From contig NZ_JZWV01000819.1 in the NCBI RefSeq assembly GCF_000966975.1, forward strand, positions 1-9,514: 9,514 nt of DNA, given 5' to 3'. The position numbers and the translations under genes were made by a program. The notes under the pieces are model-generated. The model was given only the letters and a program-made list of their open reading frames with translations, did not search any database and was not told where the DNA came from. This document shows, one piece after another, positions 1 through 6,005 of this stretch (its first letter is position 1; every line of letters starts with the position of its first letter). The stretch is from Streptomyces katrae (GTDB lineage Bacteria > Actinomycetota > Actinomycetes > Streptomycetales > Streptomycetaceae).

Positions 1-182
1 CCCATGGCGGCCGCGTGCACGGCGCGGGCGCGGCGGGCGTCGTTCTCCGCCTGCAGATCGGGCTCCGGGTCGAGTACGGCGGCCAGGGCCCGGTCCGCGT
101 CCTCGGCCGCGGTGAGGCCCGCCACCAGCTCCCGCGCCCATGCCCGGCGGCGCTCCGGGTCGTCCTGTGCCCGCTCGTCCAC
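1..182 (-). CDS. Unrecognised protein, N-terminal 60 residues only (partial)
   Basis: I do not recognise this protein. Reading leftward from a GTG at 182, the frame stays open to the window edge. Its codons end in G or C almost without exception (four of about 60 do not), which supports real coding. The visible peptide begins VDERAQDDPERRRAW and is rich in Ala, Asp, Glu and Arg, fitting a soluble, mostly helical cytoplasmic protein with no signal peptide. An AAGG sits ten bases before the GTG. The frame is also open further upstream with no ATG, so a start to the right of 182 cannot be excluded. The opposite-strand frame beginning at 4 is its codon mirror and gives an implausible Ser/Arg/Ala-rich peptide. 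The gene is transcribed divergently from the dehydrogenase gene. Confidence 0.5.
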   Translation of the reverse strand, partial: MDERAQDDPERRRAWARELVAGLTAAEDADRALAAVLDPEPDLQAENDARRARAVHAAAM

Positions 183-356
183 GGTCCGTGTGCCTTCCGC
201 CCGGCTCCTCCGGGTCTCCTGGTCCCATTGTGCGACCGGGGCGGACCCGGTGCGGAAACGTCTCAGCAGGTGCGGCGACGGCCGGTGTTCGCGTTGCGCC
301 TCCGGCGGCGGGCGGGCAGGGTCGGTGGGGCGGCTCCCTCCCAGGAAGGTCCGACC
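183..356. other. Divergent intergenic region
   Basis: This stretch lies between the left-edge gene and the dehydrogenase gene and should hold promoters for both. On the plus strand the only clear signal is the ribosome-binding site AGGAAGG at 343-349, seven bases before the ATG at 357. On the minus strand CACAAT (RC of 226-231) resembles a -10 box, but no good -35 lies at the right distance. I could not place either promoter with confidence. Confidence 0.4.
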
Positions 357-1757
357 ATGCCCATCGCCACCGTCAACCCCACGACAGGCCAGACCCTGCG
401 CACCTTCGACGCACTCGACGCCGACGGCATCGAACGCTGCCTGGACGAGGCCGCGCGCACGGCCGTCACCTACCGGCGCACCGGCTTCGCCGAACGCGCG
501 GCGCTGCTGAACCGCGCCGCCGACCTCCTCGAGGCCGAGGGCGAGGACATCGCCCGCACCATGACCGTCGAGATGGGCAAGCCGCTCGCCGCGGCCCGCG
601 CCGAGGCGGCCAAGTGCGTCAAGGCCATGCGCTGGTACGCGGCCAACGCCGAGGGCCTCCTCGCGGACGAACGCCCCGCCGACTCCGACGTCCGCGACGC
701 GGGGGCCTCGGCCGTCCGGGTGCGCTACCGGCCCCTCGGCGTCGTGCTCGCCGTCATGCCGTGGAACTTCCCGCTCTGGCAGGTCGTGCGGTTCGCCGCG
801 CCCGCGCTCATGGCCGGGAACGTGGGCCTGCTGAAGCACTCCTCCAACGTCCCCCAGACAGCCCTCTACCTGGGCGACCTCTTCCGGCGGGCCGGCTTCC
901 CGGAGGGCTGCTTCCAGACCCTGCTGATCGGCTCGGGCCCCGTCGAGGGCATCCTGCGCGACCCCAGGGTGGCCGCGGCCACCCTGACCGGCAGCGAACC
1001 GGCCGGGCGGGCGGTGGCCTCGGTCGCCGGGGACGAGGTCAAGAAGACCGTCCTGGAGCTCGGCGGCAGCGACCCGTACATCGTGATGCCCTCCGCGGAC
1101 ATCGCCCGCGCCGCGAAGACCGCCGTGACCGCGCGGGTGCAGAACAACGGCCAGTCCTGCATCGCCGCCAAGCGGTTCATCGTCCACACCGACGTCTACG
1201 AGGAGTTCGCCCGGCTCTTCACGGAGGGCATGACCGCCCTGACCGTCGGCGACCCGATGCGGGAGTCCACGGACGTCGGCCCGCTGGCCACCGAGAGCGG
1301 CCGCGCCGACGTCGAGGAACTGGTCGACGACGCCGTCCGGCAGGGGGCCACCGTCCTCTGCGGGGGCCGGCGCCCGCCCGGGCACCCCGACGGCTGGTTC
1401 TACGAGCCCACCGTGCTGGCCGACGTCACGCCGGAGATGCGGATCGACCTGGAGGAGACCTTCGGGCCCGTGGCCACCCTGTACCGGGTGGGCAGCCTCG
1501 ACGAGGCCGTGGAGCGGGCCAACCACACGCCGTTCGGGCTGAGTTCCAACGTCTGGACCCGGGACGAAGCCGACCTGGACCGGTTCGTCCAGGAGCTGGA
1601 GGCCGGCGGCATCTTCGTCAACGGGATGACGGCCTCCCACCCCGCCCTGCCCTTCGGCGGCGTCAAGCGCTCGGGCTACGGCCGGGAGCTTTCGGGGCAC
1701 GGCATCCGCGAGTTCTGCAACATCACCACCGTGTGGCAGGCGGCGGACCCGGCCTGA
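357..1757 (+). CDS. gabD1: Succinate-semialdehyde dehydrogenase, GabD1/YneI type
   Basis: A 466-residue cytoplasmic aldehyde dehydrogenase, predicted to oxidise succinate semialdehyde to succinate with NAD(P)+ (end of GABA degradation). Seen: the oxyanion-hole motif PWNFP (Asn137), ELGGSDP with the general base Glu234, and NNGQSCIAAKRF with the catalytic Cys268; the Glu-Cys spacing of 34 is normal for the superfamily. The ending PFGGVKRSGYGRELSGHG...EFCNITTVW and the LLKHSSNVPQ segment match the GabD1/YneI (Sad) subgroup better than classical GabD or betaine aldehyde dehydrogenases. The opening MPIATVNPTTG is the usual start of this subgroup, and AGGAAGG seven bases upstream fixes ATG 357, although the frame is open further upstream. 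The length is normal and no key residue is missing. Cofactor preference and exact substrate are family-level inference. It is monocistronic: the left neighbour is divergent and the right one convergent. Confidence 0.9.
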   Translation: MPIATVNPTTGQTLRTFDALDADGIERCLDEAARTAVTYRRTGFAERAALLNRAADLLEAEGEDIARTMTVEMGKPLAAARAEAAKCVKAMRWYAANAEGLLADERPADSDVRDAGASAVRVRYRPLGVVLAVMPWNFPLWQVVRFAAPALMAGNVGLLKHSSNVPQTALYLGDLFRRAGFPEGCFQTLLIGSGPVEGILRDPRVAAATLTGSEPAGRAVASVAGDEVKKTVLELGGSDPYIVMPSADIARAAKTAVTARVQNNGQSCIAAKRFIVHTDVYEEFARLFTEGMTALTVGDPMRESTDVGPLATESGRADVEELVDDAVRQGATVLCGGRRPPGHPDGWFYEPTVLADVTPEMRIDLEETFGPVATLYRVGSLDEAVERANHTPFGLSSNVWTRDEADLDRFVQELEAGGIFVNGMTASHPALPFGGVKRSGYGRELSGHGIREFCNITTVWQAADPA

Positions 1758-1763
1758 GGGGCA

Positions 1764-1818
1764 CGGCCCCGGACCTCCTGGACATGACCGGTGATCACGT
1801 CCAGGAGGTCCGCGGCCG
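1764..1818. terminator. Bidirectional terminator between convergent genes
   Basis: Arms 1770-1783 and 1799-1812 pair perfectly over 14 bp (core GGACCTCCTGGAC / GTCCAGGAGGTCC). After one C-C mismatch, 1764-1768 pairs with 1814-1818 for five more. The 15-base loop contains GTGATCAC. There is no T-tract, as is common for actinomycete terminators. It starts six bases after the dehydrogenase stop and lies 37 bases past the amidohydrolase stop, so it can serve both. Just beyond, CCGGCCGG occurs twice (1827-1834 and 1836-1843), separated by one T. Confidence 0.8.
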
Positions 1819-1854
1819 CCCCGGATCCGGCCGGTCCGGCCGGCCCCCGCCGCC

Positions 1855-3945
1855 TCAGCTGCTGAAGACGCCGACCTCGTGCAGGGAGTAACCCCACTGG
1901 GTGGCGCGCTGGACCCCCTGCACCCGGAGGTAGCGGGCCGTCACCCCGTCGAACCGGGCGGTGTCCAGACCGCCGTCGCTGTCGGTCGTGGACCAGACCG
2001 TCTGCCAGTTCGTGCCGTCCGTGGACGTCTCGATCCGGTACGCCTTCCCGTACGCGCGCTCCCAGTCGAGGGTGACCCGGCCGACGCGGTGCGCGGAGCC
2101 GAGGTCGATGCGCAGCCACTGGGCGTCGTTCCACTCGCTGGCCCAGCGGGTACCGGAATCGCCGTCCACGGCCCGGGCGGGCGAGTAGTCCACGAAGGGG
2201 TTCCACCACTCGGAGGTGGAAGCCGAGGCGGACGAGCCGGTGGCCAGGTTGACGCTGCCCTGGTGCTTCTCGGAGGCGCCCCAGGTGGTGAGGTAGGACT
2301 CGGCGCCCTTGAACAGGTCGTCCACCACGTCCTGTCCGCCGACGAGCCGGATGTCCTCGATCCAGTCGGGGACCAGGCCGTAGTGGGCGGCGCCGTCGGT
2401 GTTGAGGTCCCAGGTGCGCTGCCCGGCGGTCTGCCGGTCGATGACCGAGCCGCCGTCGGTGCTGCGGAAGGGGTACTTCACCGGGTTCGGGGTGTTGGCG
2501 CCCCGGGGCCCGGGCCAGCCGCCGACGCCGTTCATGTCGGTGCCGTAGCCGTAGCCGACGTGGTACTTCTCGCGGAGCGCGTCGGTGCGCTTGGCCTCCG
2601 CGCTGAACGCCTCGGAGCCGCTCATGTACTGGGCGGCGAAACCGCCCAGCTTGTAGAGGCGTTCGGTCCAGCCGAGGTCCATCCAGCTGTGCGAGGAGAT
2701 CACGCCCGGGTACGACTCGGACTCCAGGATGTCGAAGGCCCGGCCCGCGGCCTTGACGCTCATGTGGTCGACCTCGAGCATCATCTTCCGCTTCATCATG
2801 CCGCGTACGGCGTACTCGCCGAGTTCGGTGAGGCCGCGGGTGTTGCACCGGGCGTCGGCGGAGTACGAGGGCACCGCCACGCCCGCCGGGAGCTCCTTCT
2901 GCGCGGTGGGCGCGGGGGCGAGGCCGATCGGGTTGTCCTTCTGGGGGCCCGTGCACTGCTCGGTCTTCCAGAAGGTTCCGGTCGACAGGAACTGGCCGAC
3001 GTTGATCGCCGTACCGAGGGCGCCCTCGTCGAAGCGCACCCCGCACAGGGCGTTGTCGAACTTGTGGCACAGGAACATGCTGCGCACGCCCAGCTTGTAC
3101 AGCTCGTCCAGGCCGCGGTCGATGTCCTCCTTGGAGCACTGGGCGACGTCGAGGATCTGCTTGCAGCCGAAGGGCTCGGAGGTCTCCACGCCCATGACGA
3201 CGGCCAGCTTGCCCTGCTTGATCACCTCGCGCGCCTGGTCGGAGCTGGTGACGATCCGGAACCAGCCCTTTCCGGGGCCGCCGTACATCTTGTCGATGAA
3301 CGCCTGCATGTCGTACGTCTTCTGGGCTTCGAGACGGATGGCGGTCATCTCGTCGCAGCCGCGGTCCTTGAAGAAGTAGACGGAGCAGATCACCCCGTTG
3401 GTGACGAGGTCGTTGACGAGGACCCGCTGGCCGCCGCGCCAGGCCCGCTCGACCCAGGCGTAGTAGTTCTGCTGGTGGGTCAGCGAGTCGTGGGCGGGCC
3501 AGTCCTTGAAGGTGGGCCAGCCGTTCGGGTCGTGCTTGCCGTCCCCGCCCTTGGTGATGAAGTCGAAGACGGCCAGGGTGCCGTCGGGGTAGTGCTCGGG
3601 GCAGTCCTTGAGGGCGTCCGCGACGCCGAGTTCGGAGAAGGGCTTGCCGCAGATGAGCCGGCCGCCGAAGCCCTCGTTCGACATGAGGTGGTCGTGCGCG
3701 TCGACGAAGCCGCGGACCTTGCCCTGGGCGTCGGTGCCCTTGAAGGGCTCACCGGTCACGTTGATGCCGGAGTCCGGCTGCGGCCGGGCGGTGGGGTTCC
3801 ACCAGCCGGGGTCGGCCGGGGAGTCGGCGAGGGACGCGGGCGCGGGCCCGAGGATCATGGCGCACGCGGCGAGCAGGAGGGTGAGGAGCGCGAAGGGGCG
3901 TCGACGCCGGTGGCGCGGGCGTGGAGGAGGGGTCAAGGTGATCAC
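1855..3945 (-). CDS. Secreted M19-dipeptidase-like amidohydrolase with C-terminal discoidin (F5/8 type C) domain
   Basis: A 696-residue exported metal-dependent hydrolase. Signal sequence: RHRRRRP, a hydrophobic stretch at 18-33, then a likely cut after ASLA (40/41). LAAC ending at Cys28 could instead be a lipobox. The catalytic part (about 75-560) follows the membrane-dipeptidase (M19) order: DAHDH (His84, His86), MGVE (Glu254), LGVRSMFLCHKFDN, VDHMS (His394), ISSHS (His419) and GYGTDMNG (Asp470). M19 enzymes usually have HxD in the first motif; here it is HxH. Ten cysteines between 99 and 367 suggest disulfides. Residues 563-696 form a discoidin/CBM32-like domain (NLATG..., AVDGDSGTRWAS, WLRIDLG), which probably binds glycans or the cell wall. 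GTG 3945 is the start: an in-frame TGA lies immediately upstream and GAAGG is five bases away. The substrate is unknown; a dipeptide or another amide is inference. Confidence 0.85.
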   Translation of the reverse strand: MITLTPPPRPRHRRRRPFALLTLLLAACAMILGPAPASLADSPADPGWWNPTARPQPDSGINVTGEPFKGTDAQGKVRGFVDAHDHLMSNEGFGGRLICGKPFSELGVADALKDCPEHYPDGTLAVFDFITKGGDGKHDPNGWPTFKDWPAHDSLTHQQNYYAWVERAWRGGQRVLVNDLVTNGVICSVYFFKDRGCDEMTAIRLEAQKTYDMQAFIDKMYGGPGKGWFRIVTSSDQAREVIKQGKLAVVMGVETSEPFGCKQILDVAQCSKEDIDRGLDELYKLGVRSMFLCHKFDNALCGVRFDEGALGTAINVGQFLSTGTFWKTEQCTGPQKDNPIGLAPAPTAQKELPAGVAVPSYSADARCNTRGLTELGEYAVRGMMKRKMMLEVDHMSVKAAGRAFDILESESYPGVISSHSWMDLGWTERLYKLGGFAAQYMSGSEAFSAEAKRTDALREKYHVGYGYGTDMNGVGGWPGPRGANTPNPVKYPFRSTDGGSVIDRQTAGQRTWDLNTDGAAHYGLVPDWIEDIRLVGGQDVVDDLFKGAESYLTTWGASEKHQGSVNLATGSSASASTSEWWNPFVDYSPARAVDGDSGTRWASEWNDAQWLRIDLGSAHRVGRVTLDWERAYGKAYRIETSTDGTNWQTVWSTTDSDGGLDTARFDGVTARYLRVQGVQRATQWGYSLHEVGVFSS

Positions 3946-3946
3946 T

Positions 3947-3988
3947 CATGCCTTCGGTCGGCGGAGAGCGCGGTCGGACCGAGGCATG
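3947..3988 (-). promoter_or_regulatory. mRNA hairpin covering the amidohydrolase Shine-Dalgarno sequence
   Basis: In the minus-strand transcript, CAUGCCUCGGUC (from 3988-3977) pairs with GACCGAAGGCAUG (from 3959-3947): 12 base pairs with one bulged A and a 17-base loop. The 3' arm contains the Shine-Dalgarno GAAGG (3955-3951), and the GUG start follows one base after the stem. If folded, the hairpin would limit ribosome access. The 5' arm can instead pair with the GGGCAUG lying just upstream (4001-3995), which would release the Shine-Dalgarno. The pairing is seen in the sequence; its regulatory effect is inference. Confidence 0.5.
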
Positions 3989-3993
3989 GATTG

Positions 3994-4020
3994 TCATGCC
4001 CGGCACAATGGTGGGCATGA
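3994..4020. promoter_or_regulatory. Inverted repeat TCATGCCC-N11-GGGCATGA, candidate operator
   Basis: Two perfect 8-bp arms (3994-4001 and 4013-4020) are separated by 11 bases, giving half-site centres about two helical turns apart. The repeat covers the predicted transcription start of the amidohydrolase gene and touches its -10 box, a position where a dimeric repressor would block transcription. Two further copies of the half-site lie at 3946-3952 (TCATGCC) and 3983-3988 (GGCATG). Confidence 0.45.
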
Positions 4021-4048
4021 GAATCGCTACTGGCGCGTAAGGAGTCAA
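4020..4048 (-). promoter_or_regulatory. Predicted promoter of the amidohydrolase gene
   Basis: On the minus strand TTGACT (RC of 4043-4048) matches the -35 consensus at five of six positions. It is followed after 17 bases by GATTCT (RC of 4020-4025), a weaker -10 box. The start of transcription would fall near 4013, leaving a leader of about 65-70 bases before the GTG. Confidence 0.45.
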
Positions 4049-4054
4049 GACTCC
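4041..4054. promoter_or_regulatory. 14-bp palindrome GGAGTCAAGACTCC over the -35 box
   Basis: A perfect 6-2-6 inverted repeat that fully contains the predicted -35 hexamer TTGACT of the amidohydrolase promoter. A palindrome in this place is a good candidate protein-binding site, though no regulator gene lies in the window to pair with it. Confidence 0.4.
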
Positions 4055-4056
4055 GG

Positions 4057-4089
4057 GACGCCCGACCTGATGGGCCGTCGGGTGGCGTC
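4057..4089. repeat. Imperfect inverted repeat in the divergent region
   Basis: GACGCCCGAC (4057-4066) pairs with GTCGGGTGGCGTC (4077-4089) apart from a three-base bulge. It lies upstream of both predicted promoters, so it is probably in neither mRNA. It could be a DNA-binding site or chance GC-rich symmetry. CTCCGG flanks it on both sides (4051-4056 and 4093-4098). Confidence 0.3.
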
Positions 4090-4176
4090 AGGCTCCGGAG
4101 GAAGACCTGCCGTCGGCGCCGACGGTTTCGGGCCGCCCCGGCTGACACGACGCGGCGGGGGCGTGGCCGGTATGCG

Positions 4177-4188
4177 GTGAGTGCTCAC
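4177..4188. promoter_or_regulatory. Inverted repeat GTGAGTGCTCAC in the -35 region of the hydrolase gene
   Basis: Perfect 5-bp arms around TG. It occupies the place where the -35 box belongs, 11 bases before TAGAGT. The -35 hexamer here (GTGAGT) is poor, so the promoter may be weak, activated, or controlled by a protein bound to this repeat. Confidence 0.35.
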
Positions 4189-4199
4189 GGGCCCGCTCC

Positions 4200-4205
4200 T
4201 AGAGT
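4200..4205 (+). promoter_or_regulatory. -10 box TAGAGT of a probably leaderless promoter
   Basis: TAGAGT fits the actinomycete TAnnnT -10 pattern and ends six bases before the ATG at 4212. There is no purine-rich ribosome-binding site between them. Transcription would begin at or next to the ATG, making a leaderless mRNA. Confidence 0.6.
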
Positions 4206-4211
4206 CGCCGC

Positions 4212-5198
4212 ATGAGCGAATCGAATGACAGCAGGGGATCCGGACCGCGTTCCCGGCGCGGGGTGCTGAAGGCTGCCGCCGTCGTTGGAGCCGGGGTCGC
4301 GGCAGGTGTCGGAGGCGCGGGGGGTGCCCGGGCGGAGGAGCGGCGGTGCGTGGCGCCCGTGTTCGTGCTCGTGCACGGGGCCGGGAGCAACTCCTACGGC
4401 TGGGCCCCCGTCCTCGCCGAGCTGGGTCTGCGGGGGCACAAGGCGGTCGCCGTCGACCTGCCCGGGCACGGGCGCGGCGCGTACTACCCCGCCTCCTACC
4501 AGACCCCGCAGAACCTGGAGGGGCTGCGCACCGAGCCCTCGCCGCTCGGGAAGGTGACCCTGGACGACTTCGCCGAGCACGTCGTGGGCGTCGTGCGGCG
4601 GGCCTCCCGGCTCGGGGCGGTGGTGCTGGTCGGTCAGAGCATGGGCGGGGTGACCCTCAACGCGGTCGCCAACCGGGTGCCGGAGCTGGTCTCCCACCTG
4701 GTGTACGCCTCCGCGTTCTGCCCGACGGGGCACGCCTCCGCCGCGCAGCTCATGGCCGCCCCGGAGGCCTCCAGCAGCGCACTGCTGCGGCTGGAACGGG
4801 TCGCGACCCCACCCGGACTCGGGGTCGACCGGGTCAACTGGCGCTCGGGCGACCCCGCCTTCTTCGCGACGGCCAAGGACGCGCTCGCCGCCGACTGGCC
4901 CGACGACGCCGTCCGGGCGCTGATCGCCACGTTGGAGCCGGACGAGTCGGCGGCGATCGGGAAGGCCGACGCGCGGGGGCTGCCGGAGAAGTGGGGGCGG
5001 GTGCCGCGCACCTTCCTGCGGTTCACCCGAGACCACTCCATCCCGCTCGCGCTCCAGGACCTGATGATCCGCGAGGCGGACGCGGCGACCCCGCACAACC
5101 GGTTCCGTGTCCGCTCCCTGGCCGCGCCGCACGCCGGCCCCCGGGACCCGGCCGTGTGGGCGGACGAGCTGGAACTGGCCGCCGGGGCGTGCCGCTGA
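4212..5198 (+). CDS. Tat-exported alpha/beta-fold hydrolase (esterase-like)
   Basis: A 328-residue alpha/beta hydrolase with a twin-arginine signal: SRRGVLK at 14-20, a long Ala/Gly/Val helix, and a likely cut after ARA (residue 41). Seen in the mature part: the oxyanion-loop HGAGSNS (from His55), DLPGHGRG, the nucleophile elbow GQSMGG with Ser143, the acid Asp274 in FTRDHSIP and the base His307 in AAPHAG, so the triad is complete. The general pattern (FVLVHGAG, then a C-terminal RTFLRFTRDHSIPLALQDLMIREAD) resembles small secreted actinomycete esterases related to plant methylesterase-type enzymes. The substrate cannot be told from sequence; an ester or lactone is the family-level guess. ATG 4212 gives a textbook Tat signal and lies just after a -10 box. 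The next gene starts 57 bases downstream with its own -10-like box. Confidence 0.85.
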   Translation: MSESNDSRGSGPRSRRGVLKAAAVVGAGVAAGVGGAGGARAEERRCVAPVFVLVHGAGSNSYGWAPVLAELGLRGHKAVAVDLPGHGRGAYYPASYQTPQNLEGLRTEPSPLGKVTLDDFAEHVVGVVRRASRLGAVVLVGQSMGGVTLNAVANRVPELVSHLVYASAFCPTGHASAAQLMAAPEASSSALLRLERVATPPGLGVDRVNWRSGDPAFFATAKDALAADWPDDAVRALIATLEPDESAAIGKADARGLPEKWGRVPRTFLRFTRDHSIPLALQDLMIREADAATPHNRFRVRSLAAPHAGPRDPAVWADELELAAGACR

Positions 5199-5242
5199 CC
5201 GGGCCCGGTCGCGCCGGTCCGGCGGGGGGCGGCCGGGCCGCC

Positions 5243-5248
5243 TATCGT
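5243..5248 (+). promoter_or_regulatory. -10 box TATCGT of the small downstream gene
   Basis: TATCGT fits TAnnnT and ends seven bases before ATG 5256. The GGAGG at 5250-5254 is only one base from the ATG, too close for a normal Shine-Dalgarno, which favours a leaderless start. A perfect 7-bp inverted repeat around one G (5228-5242) abuts the box. No good -35 is visible. Confidence 0.45.
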
Positions 5249-5255
5249 CGGAGGT

Positions 5256-5507
5256 ATGAGCGAGACCGTCGTCGTGTACGAGTACGACCCGCCGGGCCAC
5301 GGGGAACCCGGTCCCGGGGCCGTCCTGCGGGTGCACGCCGCGCCCGCCGCCCCGGGGCAGCACGCCGTGCGCGGGCCCAGGACCCTCTGCGGCCGGGACA
5401 CCTTCGCCATGGGCACGGCCGCCGGGCGGACCGGCGCCCCCTGGTACCCCGAGGAGTACGCGGACCGGGTGTGCCCCGCCTGCGCGGACGCCGTCGGGGA
5501 GGGTTGA
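5256..5507 (+). CDS. Small hypothetical protein with CPAC motif
   Basis: I do not recognise a named family. The 83-residue product starts MSETVVVYEYDPPG, has a Gly/Pro/Ala-rich middle, and ends with a more conserved-looking half: TLCGRDT (Cys45), WYPEEYADR and a CPAC pair (Cys73, Cys76). Three cysteines with nearby histidines (15, 27, 36) would allow a small zinc site or a redox-active CxxC, but this is inference. There is no signal peptide or membrane helix, so it is probably cytoplasmic. Codon use is typical of the neighbours, which supports a real gene despite its size. It follows the hydrolase on the same strand but seems to have its own leaderless promoter; read-through from the hydrolase is also possible. 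It converges on the acetyltransferase gene with ten bases between stop codons. Confidence 0.7.
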   Translation: MSETVVVYEYDPPGHGEPGPGAVLRVHAAPAAPGQHAVRGPRTLCGRDTFAMGTAAGRTGAPWYPEEYADRVCPACADAVGEG

Positions 5508-5517
5508 GCGGCCGGGG

Positions 5518-5988
5518 TCAGCGGCCGGGGGGCATGTCGTAGGTGACCCACATGGTCCGGGTGGCCACCTGGTCGTACTTGGACCGGGCCCGGTGGTTGT
5601 CGTCGGCGGTGATCCACCGCACGACGCTCCAGCCGCGCTCCGCCGCGAGCTCGCGCAGGGCGCCCAGCAGCAGGTCGGCCGCGCCGCAGCCGCGGTGTTC
5701 GGGGGCCACGAACAGGTCGTCCAGGAAGCAGCCCGTCGTCGCGGACAGCGGGCGGGCGAACGGGCGGTAGTGGGCGAGGCGGTAGTGGGCGAGGCCCAGC
5801 AGCCGGCCCCCGGAGTCCTCGGCGACCAGGGCGTTCACCTCGTGCGCGGGGTCGTTGACCCAGGCCCACACCGTCGCGGCGGCCTCCTCGGTCTGCTCCA
5901 CCCCGTAGAAGTCGGCGTAGCCCCGGTAGAGGGAGCGCCACTGGGCGAAGTCCCCGGGCCGTGCGGCGCGGACCAAGATGTCGGACAT
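5518..5988 (-). CDS. GNAT-family N-acetyltransferase
   Basis: A 156-residue GNAT protein, predicted to move an acetyl group from acetyl-CoA to an amine; the substrate is unknown. It starts MSDILVRAARPGDFAQWRSLYRGYADFYG, a common GNAT opening. The acetyl-CoA loop is FLDDLFVAPEHRGCGAADLLL (88-108), where HRGCGA stands for the Q/RxxGxG/A motif, and the end (ITADDNHRARSKYDQVA) is typical of the fold. ATG 5988 was chosen because the GNAT fold begins there and AGGAG lies nine bases after its last G; the frame is open upstream to 6111 but that part is not GNAT-like. Odd feature: residues 66-75 read LAHYR twice, encoded by a perfect 15-bp tandem repeat (5763-5792), adding five residues to the strand before the cofactor loop. 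Confidence 0.88.
   Translation of the reverse strand: MSDILVRAARPGDFAQWRSLYRGYADFYGVEQTEEAAATVWAWVNDPAHEVNALVAEDSGGRLLGLAHYRLAHYRPFARPLSATTGCFLDDLFVAPEHRGCGAADLLLGALRELAAERGWSVVRWITADDNHRARSKYDQVATRTMWVTYDMPPGR
5763..5792. repeat. Perfect 15-bp in-frame tandem duplication
   Basis: GGCGGTAGTGGGCGA occurs twice head to tail (5763-5777 and 5778-5792), and the next three bases, GGC, start a third copy. It lies inside the acetyltransferase gene and keeps frame, repeating the five residues LAHYR. Perfect identity suggests a recent event such as replication slippage. Confidence 0.9.
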
Positions 5989-6005
5989 GTGCGGGATCTC
6001 CTGGC

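Noticed and set aside
15..356. N-terminal extension of the dehydrogenase from an upstream ATG
   Set aside because: The extra 114 residues are Arg/Gly/Pro-rich and unlike any aldehyde dehydrogenase; ATG 357 has a good ribosome-binding site and the family's usual first residues.
263..469. Minus-strand 68-codon frame over the dehydrogenase start
   Set aside because: It overlaps the ribosome-binding site and first codons of a clear gene, and its composition (Arg runs, Ser/Ala-rich) is that of a GC-rich shadow.
1827..1843. CCGGCCGG repeated twice
   Set aside because: Most likely simple GC-rich symmetry next to the terminator; too short to call a repeat family or attachment site.
1676..3139. Long minus-strand frame overlapping the amidohydrolase 3' half
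   Set aside because: Arg/Pro/Gly-rich shadow of the same strand in another frame; it also runs through the terminator and into the dehydrogenase gene.
1879..4020. Open plus-strand frame of 713 codons opposite the amidohydrolase
   Set aside because: It is a codon mirror of the minus-strand gene, with low-complexity Val/Ala/Gly/His composition and no motifs, whereas the minus frame has a signal peptide, catalytic motifs and a discoidin domain.
3749..4048. Alternative reading from the ATG at 3949 of the minus strand, four bases before the GTG
   Set aside because: It is out of frame with the signal peptide and catalytic domain, only one base separates it from GAAGG, and the product is Arg/Pro/Ala-rich.
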